From positions 62,001 through 126,000 of the forward strand of contig NZ_AVFK01000018.1 in assembly GCF_000936425.1 (NCBI RefSeq): DNA of 64,000 bases. The letters are read 5' to 3'. The notes beneath the pieces are model-generated. The model did no database searches, was not told where the DNA came from, and saw only the letters and a program-made list of their open reading frames with translations. This document shows positions 49,673-58,728 of the stretch, one piece after another. The first letter of the stretch is position 1. Every line of letters begins with the position of its first letter. The DNA comes from Skermanella aerolata KACC 11604 (GTDB lineage: Bacteria; Pseudomonadota; Alphaproteobacteria; Azospirillales; Azospirillaceae). Both the position numbers and the translations under genes were made by a program.

Positions 49673-49715
49673 AAACACCGTCCACACAGATCAGAATCGC
49701 GGATGCGGAAGAGGG

Positions 49716-52373
49716 TCAGGCGGCGCTCAGCCGTGCCAGGGCTTCGGCCAGCTTCTGCTTGGCGGCTTCGGCGGTGGCGCGGCGGTCGCGCTGTTCCTCG
49801 ATCACTTCCGCGGGTGCGCGGGAGACGAAGTTGGCGTTGCCGAGCTTCTGGTCGATCTTGGCGATCTCGGCGGTGTGCTTGTCGATCTCCTTCGATAGGC
49901 GGGCCTTCTCCTGATCGACGTCGATGACGCCGGCCAAGGGAAGCACGACGGTCGCTTCGTCCAGCACAGCCTGGATGGAGCCCTTGGGAGCCGCATCGGA
50001 AGTCGTGTCGGCGGAGGACAGGCGGGCCATCCGTAGGATGATGTCGCGGTAGGTATCGAGCCGTTGCACCGTTCCGGGCGAAGCATCCTTCAGCAGCAGC
50101 GGGATCTGGGCGCCTGCCGGGACGTTCATTTCGGAGCGGACTCCGCGCACCGTGGAGATCAGGCGGACCACCCAGTCCATTTCGGCCTCCGCCGAAGCGT
50201 CGGCGATGTCGGAGCCGAACTGCGGCCATGAAGCGCGGATCAGGCCGTGTTCCCGGCCGGTGCCGAGCTCTTCCCAAAGCTCTTCGGTGATGAAGGGCAT
50301 GAAGGGATGCAAGAGCTGAAGGATCTCGTCGAGGACCCAGCCGGTGGTGGCGCGTGTCTCCGCCTTGGCTTCGGCGTCGTCACCGTTGAGGATCGGCTTG
50401 GTGAATTCCAGATACCAGTCGCAGAAGGTGTTCCAGGTGAACTGGTACAGGGCATTGGCCGCGTCGTTGAAGCGGTACGCCTCGATGGCTTCCGCCGCAC
50501 GAGCGGCCGTCTTGGCGACCTCGCCGACGATCCAGCGGTTGACCGTCAGCTTGACCGATGCCGGGTCGAAGCCCGGCTGCGCCGCGCATTCGTTCATCTG
50601 ACAATAGCGCGCGGCGTTCCAAAGCTTGGTCGCGAAGTTCCTGTTGCCTTCGACCCGGCCGACGGCCAGCTTGATGTCGCGGCCCTGGGCGGCCATGGCC
50701 GCGAGGGTGAAGCGAAGCGCGTCGCAGCCGTATTCGTCGATCAGTTCGAGCGGATCGATGACGTTGCCCTTGGACTTCGACATCTTCTGGCCGCGTTCGT
50801 CGCGGACGAGGGCATGGATGTAGACGTGGCGGAACGGCACGTCGCCCATGAAGTGCAAGCCCATCATCATCATCCGGGCGACCCAGAAGAAGATGATGTC
50901 GAAGCCGGTGACCAGCACGTCGCCGGGATAGTAGCGCTCAAGTTCCTTGGTCCGGTCGGGCCAGCCGAGCGTCGAAAACGGCCAGAGCGCCGACGAGAAC
51001 CAGGTGTCGAGCACGTCCGAATCGCGGGTGAGGTCGGTCGGTGCGCCGTAGTGGGCTTCCGCCGCCGCCTTGGCTTCATCTTCAGTCTCTTCCACGAAGA
51101 CGGCGCCATCGGGGCCGTACCATGCGGGAATCTGATGGCCCCACCAGATCTGGCGGCTGATGCACCAGGGCTGGATGTTGCGCATCCATTCGAAATAGGT
51201 GTTTTCCCACTGCTTCGGCACGAAGACGGTCCTGCCCTCCTCGACCGCCTTGATGGCGGGCTGGGCGAGCGACACGGCATCGCAATACCACTGGTCGGTC
51301 AGCCAGGGCTCGATCACCATGCCGGACCGGTCGCCGTGCGGCAGCATGTGGGTATGCGGCTCGATCTTCTCGACCAGCCCCTGCTCTTCCAGGTCGGCTA
51401 CGATGCGCTTGCGCGCCTCGTAACGGTCCAGGCCGCGATAGGCTTCCGGGATCATCGCGTCGTCGATGATCTTGGCGTCCCGGTCGAGGACGTTGATCAT
51501 CTCCAGCTTGTTGCGCCGGCCGACCTCGAAGTCGTTGAAGTCATGGGCCGGGGTGATCTTGACGGCGCCGCTGCCGGTTTCCGGGTCGGCGTACTCGTCG
51601 CCGACGATCGGGATGCGGCGGCCGACCAGGGGCAGGACGGCGAAGCTGCCAATCAGGTCCTTGTAGCGCTCGTCTTCCGGATGGACGGCGATGGCGGTGT
51701 CGCCGAGCATCGTTTCGGGCCGCGTCGTCGCCACCGTGATGAACTGGTCCGGCCGGTTCTCCAGCGGGTACTTGAAGTGCCAGAGATGCCCCTTGACCTC
51801 CCGCGATTCGACCTCAAGGTCGGAAATGGCGGTGTGGAGCTTGGGGTCCCAGTTGACCAGCCGCTTGTCGCGGTAGATCAGGTTCTGCTTGTGCAGCGTC
51901 ACGAAGACCTTGGCGACCGCCTTGGACAGTCCCTCGTCCATCGTGAAGCGCTCGCGGTCCCAGTCCGGCGAGGCGCCGAGCCGGCGGAGCTGGCGGGTGA
52001 TCGTGCCGCCCGATTCGGCCTTCCACTGCCAGACGCGATCGATGAAGCCGGCACGGCCCAGGTCGTGGCGGGTCTTGCCGTCGGCGGCCAGCTGCCGCTC
52101 CACCACCATCTGGGTCGCGATGCCGGCATGGTCGGTACCGGGCTGCCAGAGCGCGTCGTCTCCGCGCATCCGGTGGTAGCGGATCAGGATGTCCTGAAGC
52201 GTGAAAGTCAGCGCGTGGCCCATGTGCAGGCTGCCCGTGACGTTGGGCGGCGGCATCATGATGGTGTAGGGCTGCGCGTTGCTGTCCGCATCGGCGGCGA
52301 AGGCGCCGGATTTTTCCCACGCTTCGTAGTGCTTCGCTTCGACTTGCGCCGGGCTGTAGGTCTTGTCCAGCAT
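49716..52373 (-). CDS. valS: Valine--tRNA ligase
   Basis: ValRS charges tRNA-Val and edits misactivated threonine. The 885-residue class I synthetase starts [23 protein letters not shown] and contains the HIGH-type motif [15 protein letters not shown], the editing domain ([22 protein letters not shown]), the KMSKS motif [14 protein letters not shown], the anticodon-binding helical domain and a C-terminal coiled coil ([19 protein letters not shown]). The start at 52373 is chosen because it gives the family N-terminus and is preceded by GAGAGG; a 23-residue upstream extension is not credible. popZ lies upstream. Confidence 0.97.
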   Translation of the reverse strand: MLDKTYSPAQVEAKHYEAWEKSGAFAADADSNAQPYTIMMPPPNVTGSLHMGHALTFTLQDILIRYHRMRGDDALWQPGTDHAGIATQMVVERQLAADGKTRHDLGRAGFIDRVWQWKAESGGTITRQLRRLGASPDWDRERFTMDEGLSKAVAKVFVTLHKQNLIYRDKRLVNWDPKLHTAISDLEVESREVKGHLWHFKYPLENRPDQFITVATTRPETMLGDTAIAVHPEDERYKDLIGSFAVLPLVGRRIPIVGDEYADPETGSGAVKITPAHDFNDFEVGRRNKLEMINVLDRDAKIIDDAMIPEAYRGLDRYEARKRIVADLEEQGLVEKIEPHTHMLPHGDRSGMVIEPWLTDQWYCDAVSLAQPAIKAVEEGRTVFVPKQWENTYFEWMRNIQPWCISRQIWWGHQIPAWYGPDGAVFVEETEDEAKAAAEAHYGAPTDLTRDSDVLDTWFSSALWPFSTLGWPDRTKELERYYPGDVLVTGFDIIFFWVARMMMMGLHFMGDVPFRHVYIHALVRDERGQKMSKSKGNVIDPLELIDEYGCDALRFTLAAMAAQGRDIKLAVGRVEGNRNFATKLWNAARYCQMNECAAQPGFDPASVKLTVNRWIVGEVAKTAARAAEAIEAYRFNDAANALYQFTWNTFCDWYLEFTKPILNGDDAEAKAETRATTGWVLDEILQLLHPFMPFITEELWEELGTGREHGLIRASWPQFGSDIADASAEAEMDWVVRLISTVRGVRSEMNVPAGAQIPLLLKDASPGTVQRLDTYRDIILRMARLSSADTTSDAAPKGSIQAVLDEATVVLPLAGVIDVDQEKARLSKEIDKHTAEIAKIDQKLGNANFVSRAPAEVIEEQRDRRATAEAAKQKLAEALARLSAA

Positions 52374-52503
52374 CGCTGAACCTCTCACTGGTCCGGATTT
52401 CGTAAAATGCCGGAATAAACGACGATATGGCGGGCCTTGCATTCAGCATGGCCCGCCCCGATCAACTCATACCCGCGCCCGGGGCCGGTGGCTGGAACGT
52501 CCG

Positions 52504-53154
52504 TCAGCCGCCCTGGGCGCGGCGTACCATCTTCTCGATTTCGCGCTGGACCATGCGCTCCACCATCGGCGGCAGGTTCTGGTCGAGCCAATCCCGCAGC
52601 AAGGGGCGAAGCAGGTCCTTCAGGATGTCCTCGACCGTCGGTCCGCCGCCATAGGCATGCATGCCGCCGGAAAGGCGGTTGCCGCCCATGGTGCTGGCAA
52701 GCTGCGCGAAAGCGGCGCTGGTTGCGGCGGCGGTCGGCGCCGACACGAGGTCGTCGTCGTCGTACCGGTTGAACGGCATCGGCTGCGGCCGGGACACCGG
52801 CTTGTCGAACAGGTCGTCCAGGGTTTCCAGCGACAGCGGAGGCTCGGGCTCATCCTCCGGCTCGGGATCGGGGTCCATGGCGCGCGTCCAGGGATCGTCT
52901 TCCGGCGGGTCCTCCACATCGATGACCGACCCGTCGTCCTGGACCATCTGGGTGAGTTCCAGCACGTCCTCATCCATCGGCTCCGGAGCCGGCGGCGGCG
53001 GTGCGAAGGCTGAAACAGGCGGCGGCGCCGCGGGCGCCGGTGCGGGTTCAGGCTTGCTCGGCTCGGCAGGCTCGGTGTCTTCGGATATGATCCGCCGGAT
53101 GGAGGCAAGGATTTCCTCCATCGACGGTTCTTGCTGGGACTTCGTATCACTCAT
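52504..53154 (-). CDS. popZ: PopZ-like polar organizing protein (DUF2497)
   Basis: PopZ forms a polymeric matrix at cell poles that tethers ParB-bound chromosome origins and signalling proteins in alphaproteobacteria. The 216-residue protein has the conserved N-terminal helix SMEEILASIRRIISEDTE, a long disordered Pro/Glu/Asp-rich linker (about 30-140), and the C-terminal oligomerisation helices TVEDILKDLLRPLLRDWLDQNLPPMVERMVQREIEKMVRR. This layout is diagnostic of DUF2497/PopZ. Position between tolC and valS matches other alphaproteobacteria. The name is by family and function was not shown here. Confidence 0.92.
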   Translation of the reverse strand: MSDTKSQQEPSMEEILASIRRIISEDTEPAEPSKPEPAPAPAAPPPVSAFAPPPPAPEPMDEDVLELTQMVQDDGSVIDVEDPPEDDPWTRAMDPDPEPEDEPEPPLSLETLDDLFDKPVSRPQPMPFNRYDDDDLVSAPTAAATSAAFAQLASTMGGNRLSGGMHAYGGGPTVEDILKDLLRPLLRDWLDQNLPPMVERMVQREIEKMVRRAQGG

Positions 53155-53253
53155 CAGCGCAACCCCAGGGGCCTGATCGGGAACCCGGAGCCTATGGCAC
53201 CACAGGTTAAATTACTACCAAGTCGTTGAGCCGGCCGACCCGGAGCCGTATTG

Positions 53254-54636
53254 TCATTCATTGATGTCGGTGCCCCACCACTTGCCGCGCACCTGGTTGT
53301 AATGCTTCGTGTGGTCGTAGAACGGTACCTTCAGGCCGAGTTGCCGGGCCGAAAGCTGGCCGGTCGCCGAGAGAACCGAGAAGGCGGCGACCATTTCGTT
53401 GCGCTGTGCCTGGACGAGCTGGACGCGGGCGTCCAGCAGTTCCTGCTCGCTGTCCAGGGTGTCCAGCGTGGTCCGCGACCCAACCAGCGCTTCCTGGCGC
53501 ACGCCCTCGAGGGCGATTTCGGAAGCGCGGACCTGCGACTGCCGCGATTCGATGGTGGCGCGGGCGGTCGTCAGGCCTTCCCAGGCGCGAATCGCGTTCT
53601 CGACCACCTGCCGGCGCGATTCCTCGATCTGGATACGCCGCTGGCCGGCGGTCTGGCGGGCTTCACGGACGCGCGACTCGACGGAACCGGCTTGATACAG
53701 CGGGATCGTCACCGAGGCCGTTACCGAGGCGCCGTCCTGCCGGTCGGCCTGGGAGCTTGGTTCATAGACACGCGACAGCGTGCCGCGCAGGTTGGCTGAC
53801 GGCAGCATCTCGCCCCGGACGGCGTCGACGGCGTTGCGCGCCGCGGATTCCGAATACTCGGCCGCGATGACGGTCGGGTTGTTGCTTTCCGCCAGGGCGA
53901 CGGTTTCTTCCCGCGAGGACGGCAGGTCGAAAACGAGGCGCGGCGCCGACAGGCGGCCGGGAGGTGCTCCGATCACGCGGGCGTAAATCGCCCGGCTGCT
54001 GCTGAGCTGGCCTTCCGCCTGGATGCGGTCCGACAGGGCGCGGGCAAGGCGCGATTCCGCCTGGCTGACGTCGGTGCGGGTGATCTCGCCGACGTTGAAT
54101 CGGTCGCGCGAGGCGTCGAGCTGGCGGCGCAGGACCTGTTCGTTGTTGACGTTCAGGTCGACGACGGCCTGATCGCGGACGACGTCCAGATAGGCCGTGG
54201 CGCCGTCGAGCAGGACCGACTGTTCGGTCGAGAGCAGATCGGCGCGCTGTGCCTCGACCAGGGCTTCAGCGCGCTTGGTTCCCGCCTGGGTGCGACCGCC
54301 GGAGTAGAGCGGCTGGACGACGCTGAGATCGACGCCGCGCTGCGCGAGATTGGAGTTCACGTCCCGCGACCCCGCCCGGGTGCGGGAACGGGAGTAGCCG
54401 GCATCGGCGCCGGCCTCCACCGTCGGCCGGTAGCCGGAGAGCGCCTGCGGCACCAGTTCGTCGGTCGCGCGCAACTGCGCGCGCTGCGACTCGATCGTGG
54501 GGTTGCTGACGTAAGCGTTCGCCAGGGCCTCTTCCAGGCTTTGCGCCCCGGCCGGCTGGCCTGACAGGGCGAGCAGGAGGACACCGCCGAGCGACGCGCT
54601 CCATGCCCGGCCGGACAGCCGTGATTTACGTGCCAT
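53254..54636 (-). CDS. tolC: TolC-family outer membrane channel protein
   Basis: TolC-like proteins form trimeric outer membrane channels for type I secretion and multidrug efflux. The 460-residue protein has a signal peptide (MARKSRLSGRAWSASLGGVL, cleavage after GAQ near residue 31) and two outer membrane efflux repeats: SLEEALANAYVSNPTIESQRAQLRA through YLDVVRDQAVVDLNVNNEQVLRRQLD, and LAESNNPTVIAAEYSESAARNAVDAVRGEMLP through LDSEQELLDARVQLVQAQRNEMVAAF. The start at 54636 overlaps the rhodanese stop by one base. It could serve the RTX proteases encoded at 1864-6605, but no inner-membrane exporter is here. Confidence 0.93.
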   Translation of the reverse strand: MARKSRLSGRAWSASLGGVLLLALSGQPAGAQSLEEALANAYVSNPTIESQRAQLRATDELVPQALSGYRPTVEAGADAGYSRSRTRAGSRDVNSNLAQRGVDLSVVQPLYSGGRTQAGTKRAEALVEAQRADLLSTEQSVLLDGATAYLDVVRDQAVVDLNVNNEQVLRRQLDASRDRFNVGEITRTDVSQAESRLARALSDRIQAEGQLSSSRAIYARVIGAPPGRLSAPRLVFDLPSSREETVALAESNNPTVIAAEYSESAARNAVDAVRGEMLPSANLRGTLSRVYEPSSQADRQDGASVTASVTIPLYQAGSVESRVREARQTAGQRRIQIEESRRQVVENAIRAWEGLTTARATIESRQSQVRASEIALEGVRQEALVGSRTTLDTLDSEQELLDARVQLVQAQRNEMVAAFSVLSATGQLSARQLGLKVPFYDHTKHYNQVRGKWWGTDINE

Positions 54637-54971
54637 CAATACACCTTCATCGTCGGATCGATACGTCGAGCCCAGGCATCGACACCGCCCATCAGGTTGG
54701 TCGCCTTGTCGTAGCCGTTGTGGCGGAGCCACGCGGTCGCCTGCGCGCTCCGTCCGCCATGATGGCAGATCACGACGATCTGGCGGTCCTTCGGCAGCTC
54801 CGCCGCCCGCTGGGGCAGCGTTGCCAGAGGAATGCTGCTGCTCCCTTCAATGGCGCACAGATCGAACTCCCACGGCTCCCGCACATCCAGCAAGGCTAAC
54901 TCGGCGCCGGACTGTTGCATGGACTTGAGAGTATCGACGTCGATCTGCAACGGCACCTTATCGGACATCAC
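54636..54971 (-). CDS. Single-domain rhodanese-like protein
   Basis: This 111-residue protein is one rhodanese domain with the active-site cysteine loop in VICHHGGRSAQATAWL (Cys-His-His-Gly-Gly-Arg) and the structural motif ELALLDVREPWEFDLCAIEGS. Such domains transfer sulfane sulfur or bind persulfides. It is cytoplasmic with no signal peptide. It lies between the pcm-like gene and tolC and overlaps the tolC start by one base; this gene trio is common in alphaproteobacteria, but the link is not understood. Confidence 0.92.
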   Translation of the reverse strand: MMSDKVPLQIDVDTLKSMQQSGAELALLDVREPWEFDLCAIEGSSSIPLATLPQRAAELPKDRQIVVICHHGGRSAQATAWLRHNGYDKATNLMGGVDAWARRIDPTMKVY

Positions 54972-55075
54972 AGACTCCTTAAGTCGTTCATCGGGGGCGG
55001 ACCGCCCCGGTCATGAAGCCCCGGTCGGCAGGCCCTGCCCGGGAAACCAAGTCCGGACAGCCCTGCCCGGTCCGC

Positions 55076-55732
55076 TCAGAACTCGAAAACCGGCTTCGGT
55101 TCGAATCCGGGCAGCAGCGGCGTCGCGGCGTCGAACAGGATGCGGCCCGTTTCAACCTTGCCCGTGCGCTGGAACAGACGGGCCTGTCCCATCCGCCCGT
55201 CGGGCGATACGACTGTAACCAACCTGCCGCCTTCGGCCAACTGCTCCAAGATCTCCGGAGGTACTTCCGCCACGGCCCCGTGCAAAAGTATCACATCGTA
55301 GGGCGCTTGTTTTGCATATCCCTGCTCCAGCGGGCCCTGCACCACCACCACGTTGTCGACGCCGAGTTCGCGCAGCGTCGCTTCGGCGCGCGAGGCCAGT
55401 TCCGCATCGGACTCGAGCGCCACGACCGTCGCGGCCATGCGGGACAGCAGCGCGCTGGCGTAGCCGGTGCAGGCGCCGACGTCGAGGACGATGTCGGTCG
55501 GCTTGACGTAGGCTTCCTGGAGGAGGCGGGCGATCACCATCGGCTCGATCAGATAGCGTCCCTTGGCGACGGGAATGTCCTCGTCGACATAGGCGATCCC
55601 GCGCGACGCCTTGGGCACGAACAGTTCCCGGGGGATACGCGACATCGCGTCGACCAGGGCGTGGTCGGTCACTTTGTTGGGGCGAACCTGCCCTTCGACC
55701 ATATTATAGCGAGCGGCTGAATAATCGGGCAT
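55076..55732 (-). CDS. Protein-L-isoaspartate O-methyltransferase-family protein
   Basis: This 218-residue SAM-dependent methyltransferase-fold protein belongs to the PCMT family, which in its canonical members repairs isoaspartyl residues. It starts MPDYSAARYNMVEGQVRPNKV and has the SAM-binding LDVGACTGYASALLSRM, VVALESDAEL and VILLHGAVAEVPPEILEQL segments. The canonical PCMT loop GTGSGYQ is replaced by GACTGYA, so it may be a divergent member rather than a true Pcm. The start at 55732 fits the family; a 32-residue extension upstream does not. It is the first gene of the pcm-rhodanese-tolC group. Confidence 0.88.
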   Translation of the reverse strand: MPDYSAARYNMVEGQVRPNKVTDHALVDAMSRIPRELFVPKASRGIAYVDEDIPVAKGRYLIEPMVIARLLQEAYVKPTDIVLDVGACTGYASALLSRMAATVVALESDAELASRAEATLRELGVDNVVVVQGPLEQGYAKQAPYDVILLHGAVAEVPPEILEQLAEGGRLVTVVSPDGRMGQARLFQRTGKVETGRILFDAATPLLPGFEPKPVFEF

Positions 55733-56006
55733 GGCAACCGTTTTCTGATCTTGTTTCGCCTGGACGCGCCTGTGATCCGCGGCGGAGCGGCGCTGAATGG
55801 CCTTATATCCGCCAATCCGTTGAAACACAACGGACAGCCTTGGGACCGGGGTTCTCGCGGCGGGGTTCCGGGCAAGGCGGGTTTCGTGGACGGGAGTGTC
55901 GAACAGCCGCGAGATGTGCGCGGAGCAGTGCTTGACCGGGACAATCCGGCCCGCTATATCAGGTCACCTTCCGGGCCGGCGAGTTTCAGCCGGTAGCCGG
56001 CACCGT

Positions 56007-56080
56007 GGCGCGGTGGCAGAGTGGTGATGCAGCGGACTGCAAATCCGTATATGTGGGTTCGATTCCCACCCGTGCCTCCA
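56007..56080 (+). tRNA. tRNA-Cys (anticodon GCA)
   Basis: The 74-base sequence folds as a complete cloverleaf. The 7-bp acceptor stem pairs GGCGCGG with CCGTGCC (one G-T pair), the discriminator base is T73, the usual cysteine identity base, and CCA is encoded. The anticodon loop ACTGCAAAT gives GCA at 56039-56041. The T-arm GTGGGTTCGATTCCCAC is standard. This is the only tRNA gene found in the window. Confidence 0.97.
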
Positions 56081-56473
56081 ACTTCCTGAAATCGTTGTAG
56101 TAATGGGCAGAAACGGTGCGTGCCGCCGGCGTCGCGCGCGTGATGTCCAATTGTCGATTGCGAGGGCAGGGTGAACTCCTCTTCCCTCCCCTGCCCTCCC
56201 CTCCCCCACTGTTTTCATACATACTCCAATCGATTTTTTCTAAATTGATGCAAGAAGAAGAACTAGTACGGTAATAGTCTTCCTCTATGCCTGCCGTGGA
56301 TAGGTCGTTATTGCTGACGCAATTTTACTACACTGTCCTGACTATTCAGCAAGCGGGCATTAAAATAATCACCGAGAGCCCATGGAGTGGTGCATCATCT
56401 ATTTGAAAGCGGGTGGGCCGGTCGGCTGAAAAGCGGTTTCGGTCCCCATATGTATCGAGTGAGGGAGCGGACC
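56081..56473. other. Gene-free AT-rich spacer after tRNA-Cys
   Basis: No credible ORF is visible on either strand in this 393-base spacer. It contains a 10-bp inverted repeat GAGGGCAGGG (56162-56171) with CCCTGCCCTC (56189-56198) that could be the 3' end of the tRNA transcript, although no T-run follows. An AT-rich stretch at about 56210-56370 probably holds the promoter of the next small gene. Antisense ORFs across the tRNA are coincidental. Confidence 0.5.
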
Positions 56474-56686
56474 ATGCAGATCGCGGCTGGACACAATGTC
56501 ACACTTACCCGCAGCCATCGCGTTACGGCGACAGTGGCCCTGGTTCTGATGGTTTCCATCGCCGCCGGCATGCTTCTGGCGACCGGCGGCGGCTTGAGCG
56601 ACGGATTGGGCGACGGACTGGGTGTTCCCGGAAATTCGCTGCCGGAGAATACGCGGCCGATGATCCTGATCCCGCTGCCGCGCTAG
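56474..56686 (+). CDS. Small single-pass membrane peptide, unknown function
   Basis: This 70-residue reading frame is supported by a good GAGGGAG ribosome binding site 7 bases before ATG 56474 and a terminator after it. Residues about 25-45 (ATVALVLMVSIAAGMLLATG) form one hydrophobic segment, which could be a membrane anchor or signal sequence. A Gly-rich tail GGGLSDGLGDGLG and a short Pro-rich end follow. I do not recognise a family. It stands alone between tRNA-Cys and the HtrA-like gene. Confidence 0.6.
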   Translation: MQIAAGHNVTLTRSHRVTATVALVLMVSIAAGMLLATGGGLSDGLGDGLGVPGNSLPENTRPMILIPLPR

Positions 56687-56748
56687 GCCACTCCCACCAG
56701 GCTTTCGGCGTCAATACTTCGACGACTCCTTGTGTAAGCGCAACTTGT

Positions 56749-56789
56749 CCGGGGGCGGGCTTTCTCGCGCTGGCCCGCCCCGGTTTTTT
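56749..56789 (+). terminator. Intrinsic terminator after the small membrane peptide gene
   Basis: GGGGCGGGC (56752-56760) pairs with GCCCGCCCC (56773-56781) around a 12-base loop, and six Ts follow (56784-56789). This is a classical Rho-independent terminator and supports real transcription of the small gene upstream. Confidence 0.9.
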
Positions 56790-56900
56790 CCACTTGCCGG
56801 CACCTGCTTTTCCGTTTCGCGCTTGATGCCCGGCCATCCGCCGCACATGTCATTGATGATCCCGCGGACAACGCCGTGGGCGTGACGATGGAGGCGTGAC

Positions 56901-57950
56901 ATGGTCCCGGCACCTGGCGTTTCGTCGAACCGGCGCTGCCGGCCCGCACCAAGGGTTTTCCCTCTTCTCGTCTTCGTCCTGGCTGCGATCGCCGCGTGCT
57001 GGACGCCGGCACCAGCGACGGCCCAGCGGGTGGAATCGCCCGATCTGGCGGCGATGGTCCAGTCCGTCGTGGGCGTCAGGGCCATGGTCCCGTCCAACGC
57101 GCGCTCCGCCGAGTCGCTGGGGACCGAACGCAGCGGCAGCGGCGTCGTGATCGACAGCACCGGCCTGATCGTCACCATCGGCTACCTGGTGATGGAGGCA
57201 AGCTCGGTCGAGGTCCGGAACGCGGACGGCAAGACCTATCCGGCGGAAATCGTCGCCTACGACCAGGCCAGCGGCTTCGGGCTCCTGCGGGGCGGCTACG
57301 GCTTCAAGGCCAAGCCCATGCGGCTGGGACGCTCGGCGGACGTCAAGGTCGGCGATCCGATGCTGGCGCTGATCCATGGCGGCGCCGAGGGCGTGCGCGC
57401 CACTCAGCTCGTTTCGCGGCGCGAGTTCGCCGGTTACTGGGAGTATCTGCTGGACGACGCGCTGTTCACGTCGCCGCCGGTCATGGAGTTCGGCGGGGCC
57501 GCCCTGGTATCGCCGAAGGGCGAACTGATCGGCGTCGGTTCCCTGTTCGTCCACGACGCGGCGCCGCCCTTGTCGATGCCCGGCAACATGTTCATCCCGG
57601 TCGACGTGCTGCGCCCGATCCTGGGCGACCTGATTGCGCTTGGCCGCAATGCGACGCCGCCGCGCCCCTGGCTTGGGCTGACCACCAACGAGGAGGGCGA
57701 CAGGCTGGTCATCCGTAAAGTGACGCCGGGCAGCCCCGCCGAAACGGCGGGCCTGCGGTCAAATGACGCCATAGTCGGCGTCGGCGGACAACCGGTGAGC
57801 CGCCTTGCGGATCTTTATCGGAAGATCTGGGCTTTAGGCGAAGCCGGAATACGGGTACCGCTCGACATCCGGCGTGGCGATCGGGTAGAAACGATCACCG
57901 TGATGTCGATGGATAGATACCGGCATCTGCGCCTCAATCCAACATTCTGA
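56901..57950 (+). CDS. Deg/HtrA-like protein lacking the catalytic triad, with PDZ domain
   Basis: This 349-residue exported protein has an N-terminal signal or anchor (about 18-41, PLLVFVLAAIAACW), a trypsin-like Deg/HtrA domain (about 50-230) and one PDZ domain (about 255-340, PWLGLTTNEEGDRLVIRKVTPGSPAETAGLRSNDAIVGVGG). The triad is absent: the TNNHVV position reads TIGYLV (Tyr95 for His), the TDLALL position reads SGFGLL (Gly125 for Asp), and the GNSGG loop reads MEFGGA (Phe197 for Ser). It therefore looks like a pseudoprotease, perhaps a periplasmic binding or scaffold protein. ATG 56901 follows a GGAGG ribosome binding site. The frame is intact, so it is not a decayed gene. Confidence 0.85.
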   Translation: MVPAPGVSSNRRCRPAPRVFPLLVFVLAAIAACWTPAPATAQRVESPDLAAMVQSVVGVRAMVPSNARSAESLGTERSGSGVVIDSTGLIVTIGYLVMEASSVEVRNADGKTYPAEIVAYDQASGFGLLRGGYGFKAKPMRLGRSADVKVGDPMLALIHGGAEGVRATQLVSRREFAGYWEYLLDDALFTSPPVMEFGGAALVSPKGELIGVGSLFVHDAAPPLSMPGNMFIPVDVLRPILGDLIALGRNATPPRPWLGLTTNEEGDRLVIRKVTPGSPAETAGLRSNDAIVGVGGQPVSRLADLYRKIWALGEAGIRVPLDIRRGDRVETITVMSMDRYRHLRLNPTF

Positions 57951-57960
57951 CTTTTTGCGC

Positions 57961-57988
57961 TATACCTTCGCCTATAGGCGGCGGTATA
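57961..57988. promoter_or_regulatory. 28-bp near-perfect palindrome upstream of the XRE gene
   Basis: A perfect 12-bp palindrome CGCCTATAGGCG is flanked by TATACC on the left and GGTATA on the right, separated by two mismatched base pairs. It starts 11 bases after the HtrA-like stop codon and precedes the XRE regulator gene by about 120 bases. It may be that regulator's operator or a transcript-end hairpin. Confidence 0.5.
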
Positions 57989-58106
57989 CGAAATAATATA
58001 TCGACTTTTAGTGGTATTTAGCCCTATCCCCGTATAGCATGCCGCCCGGGTCCGGGAACGAGGTTCCTGCACCGACGGTATCGGGATTCGGGGACGGGTG
58101 TGGGAA

Positions 58107-58610
58107 ATGATACGCAAGCCTAAGAATGTCGCCAACGAGATCGATGCCCATGTGGGCAGCAGACTGCGCCTGCGTCGCCTGCTGTTGGGGATAAGCCAGG
58201 AAAAGCTGGGAGCCGCCCTGGGCCTGACCTTCCAGCAGATCCAGAAATACGAGCGCGGCGCCAGCCGCCTGTATGACCTGTCCAGGGTTCTCGATGTGCC
58301 GGTTTCGTATTTCTTCGCCGATATGCCGGATGAAACCGCCGCCGTCATGCCCGGCAGGCTGCCGGGGCGATTGTCGGCGTCCCGCGAGCCGTCCCTGGAC
58401 GCCGACGTGCTCCTGAGCAAGGAAACCGCCGAGCTGGTCAGGGCCTATTACGCCATCGGCGACATGGACGTCCGCCGCCGGACCCTGGACTTCCTGCGGA
58501 CCGTCAGCGAAAGCATCAGTCTGGAGCGGGTCCCGGCGAAGGAGGACGACCCTTCCGGGGAGCCCGAAAGCGGCACCGGGGAAACCGAAGCCTTGTCCGA
58601 AGAGGTCTAG
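58107..58610 (+). CDS. XRE-family transcriptional regulator
   Basis: This 167-residue protein has a Cro/CI-type helix-turn-helix at about residues 13-68 (VGSRLRLRRLLLGISQEKLGAALGLTFQQIQKYERGASRL), followed by LSRVLDVPVSYFFADMP and a variable tail. It resembles the alphaproteobacterial group with a SinR/SdpR-like HTH and a C-terminal extension that often affects motility or symbiosis genes, but the target is unknown. ATG 58107 has GGGACGGG about 8 bases upstream; a GTG three codons earlier is also in frame. A 28-bp palindrome lies upstream. Confidence 0.9.
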   Translation: MIRKPKNVANEIDAHVGSRLRLRRLLLGISQEKLGAALGLTFQQIQKYERGASRLYDLSRVLDVPVSYFFADMPDETAAVMPGRLPGRLSASREPSLDADVLLSKETAELVRAYYAIGDMDVRRRTLDFLRTVSESISLERVPAKEDDPSGEPESGTGETEALSEEV

Positions 58611-58728
58611 CCATTCGGCGTCCGCCGGTCCATCGGCAGGATGCTCGCGCCGGGTGACGCCATACGCTAATAAGCGATGGCGCCTTCCGTGTTGAGCGGG
58701 CGGCCTGGCATGTTGGCGGAGTGACACC

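Noticed and set aside
55964..56222. Two overlapping minus-strand ORFs of 78-84 codons
   Set aside because: They run antisense across the tRNA-Cys gene; the peptide segment is the usual spurious translation of tRNA sequence.
56224..56380. Possible horizontally acquired island after tRNA-Cys
   Set aside because: The AT-rich stretch is short, no integrase or direct repeat of the tRNA 3' end was seen, and normal genes follow.
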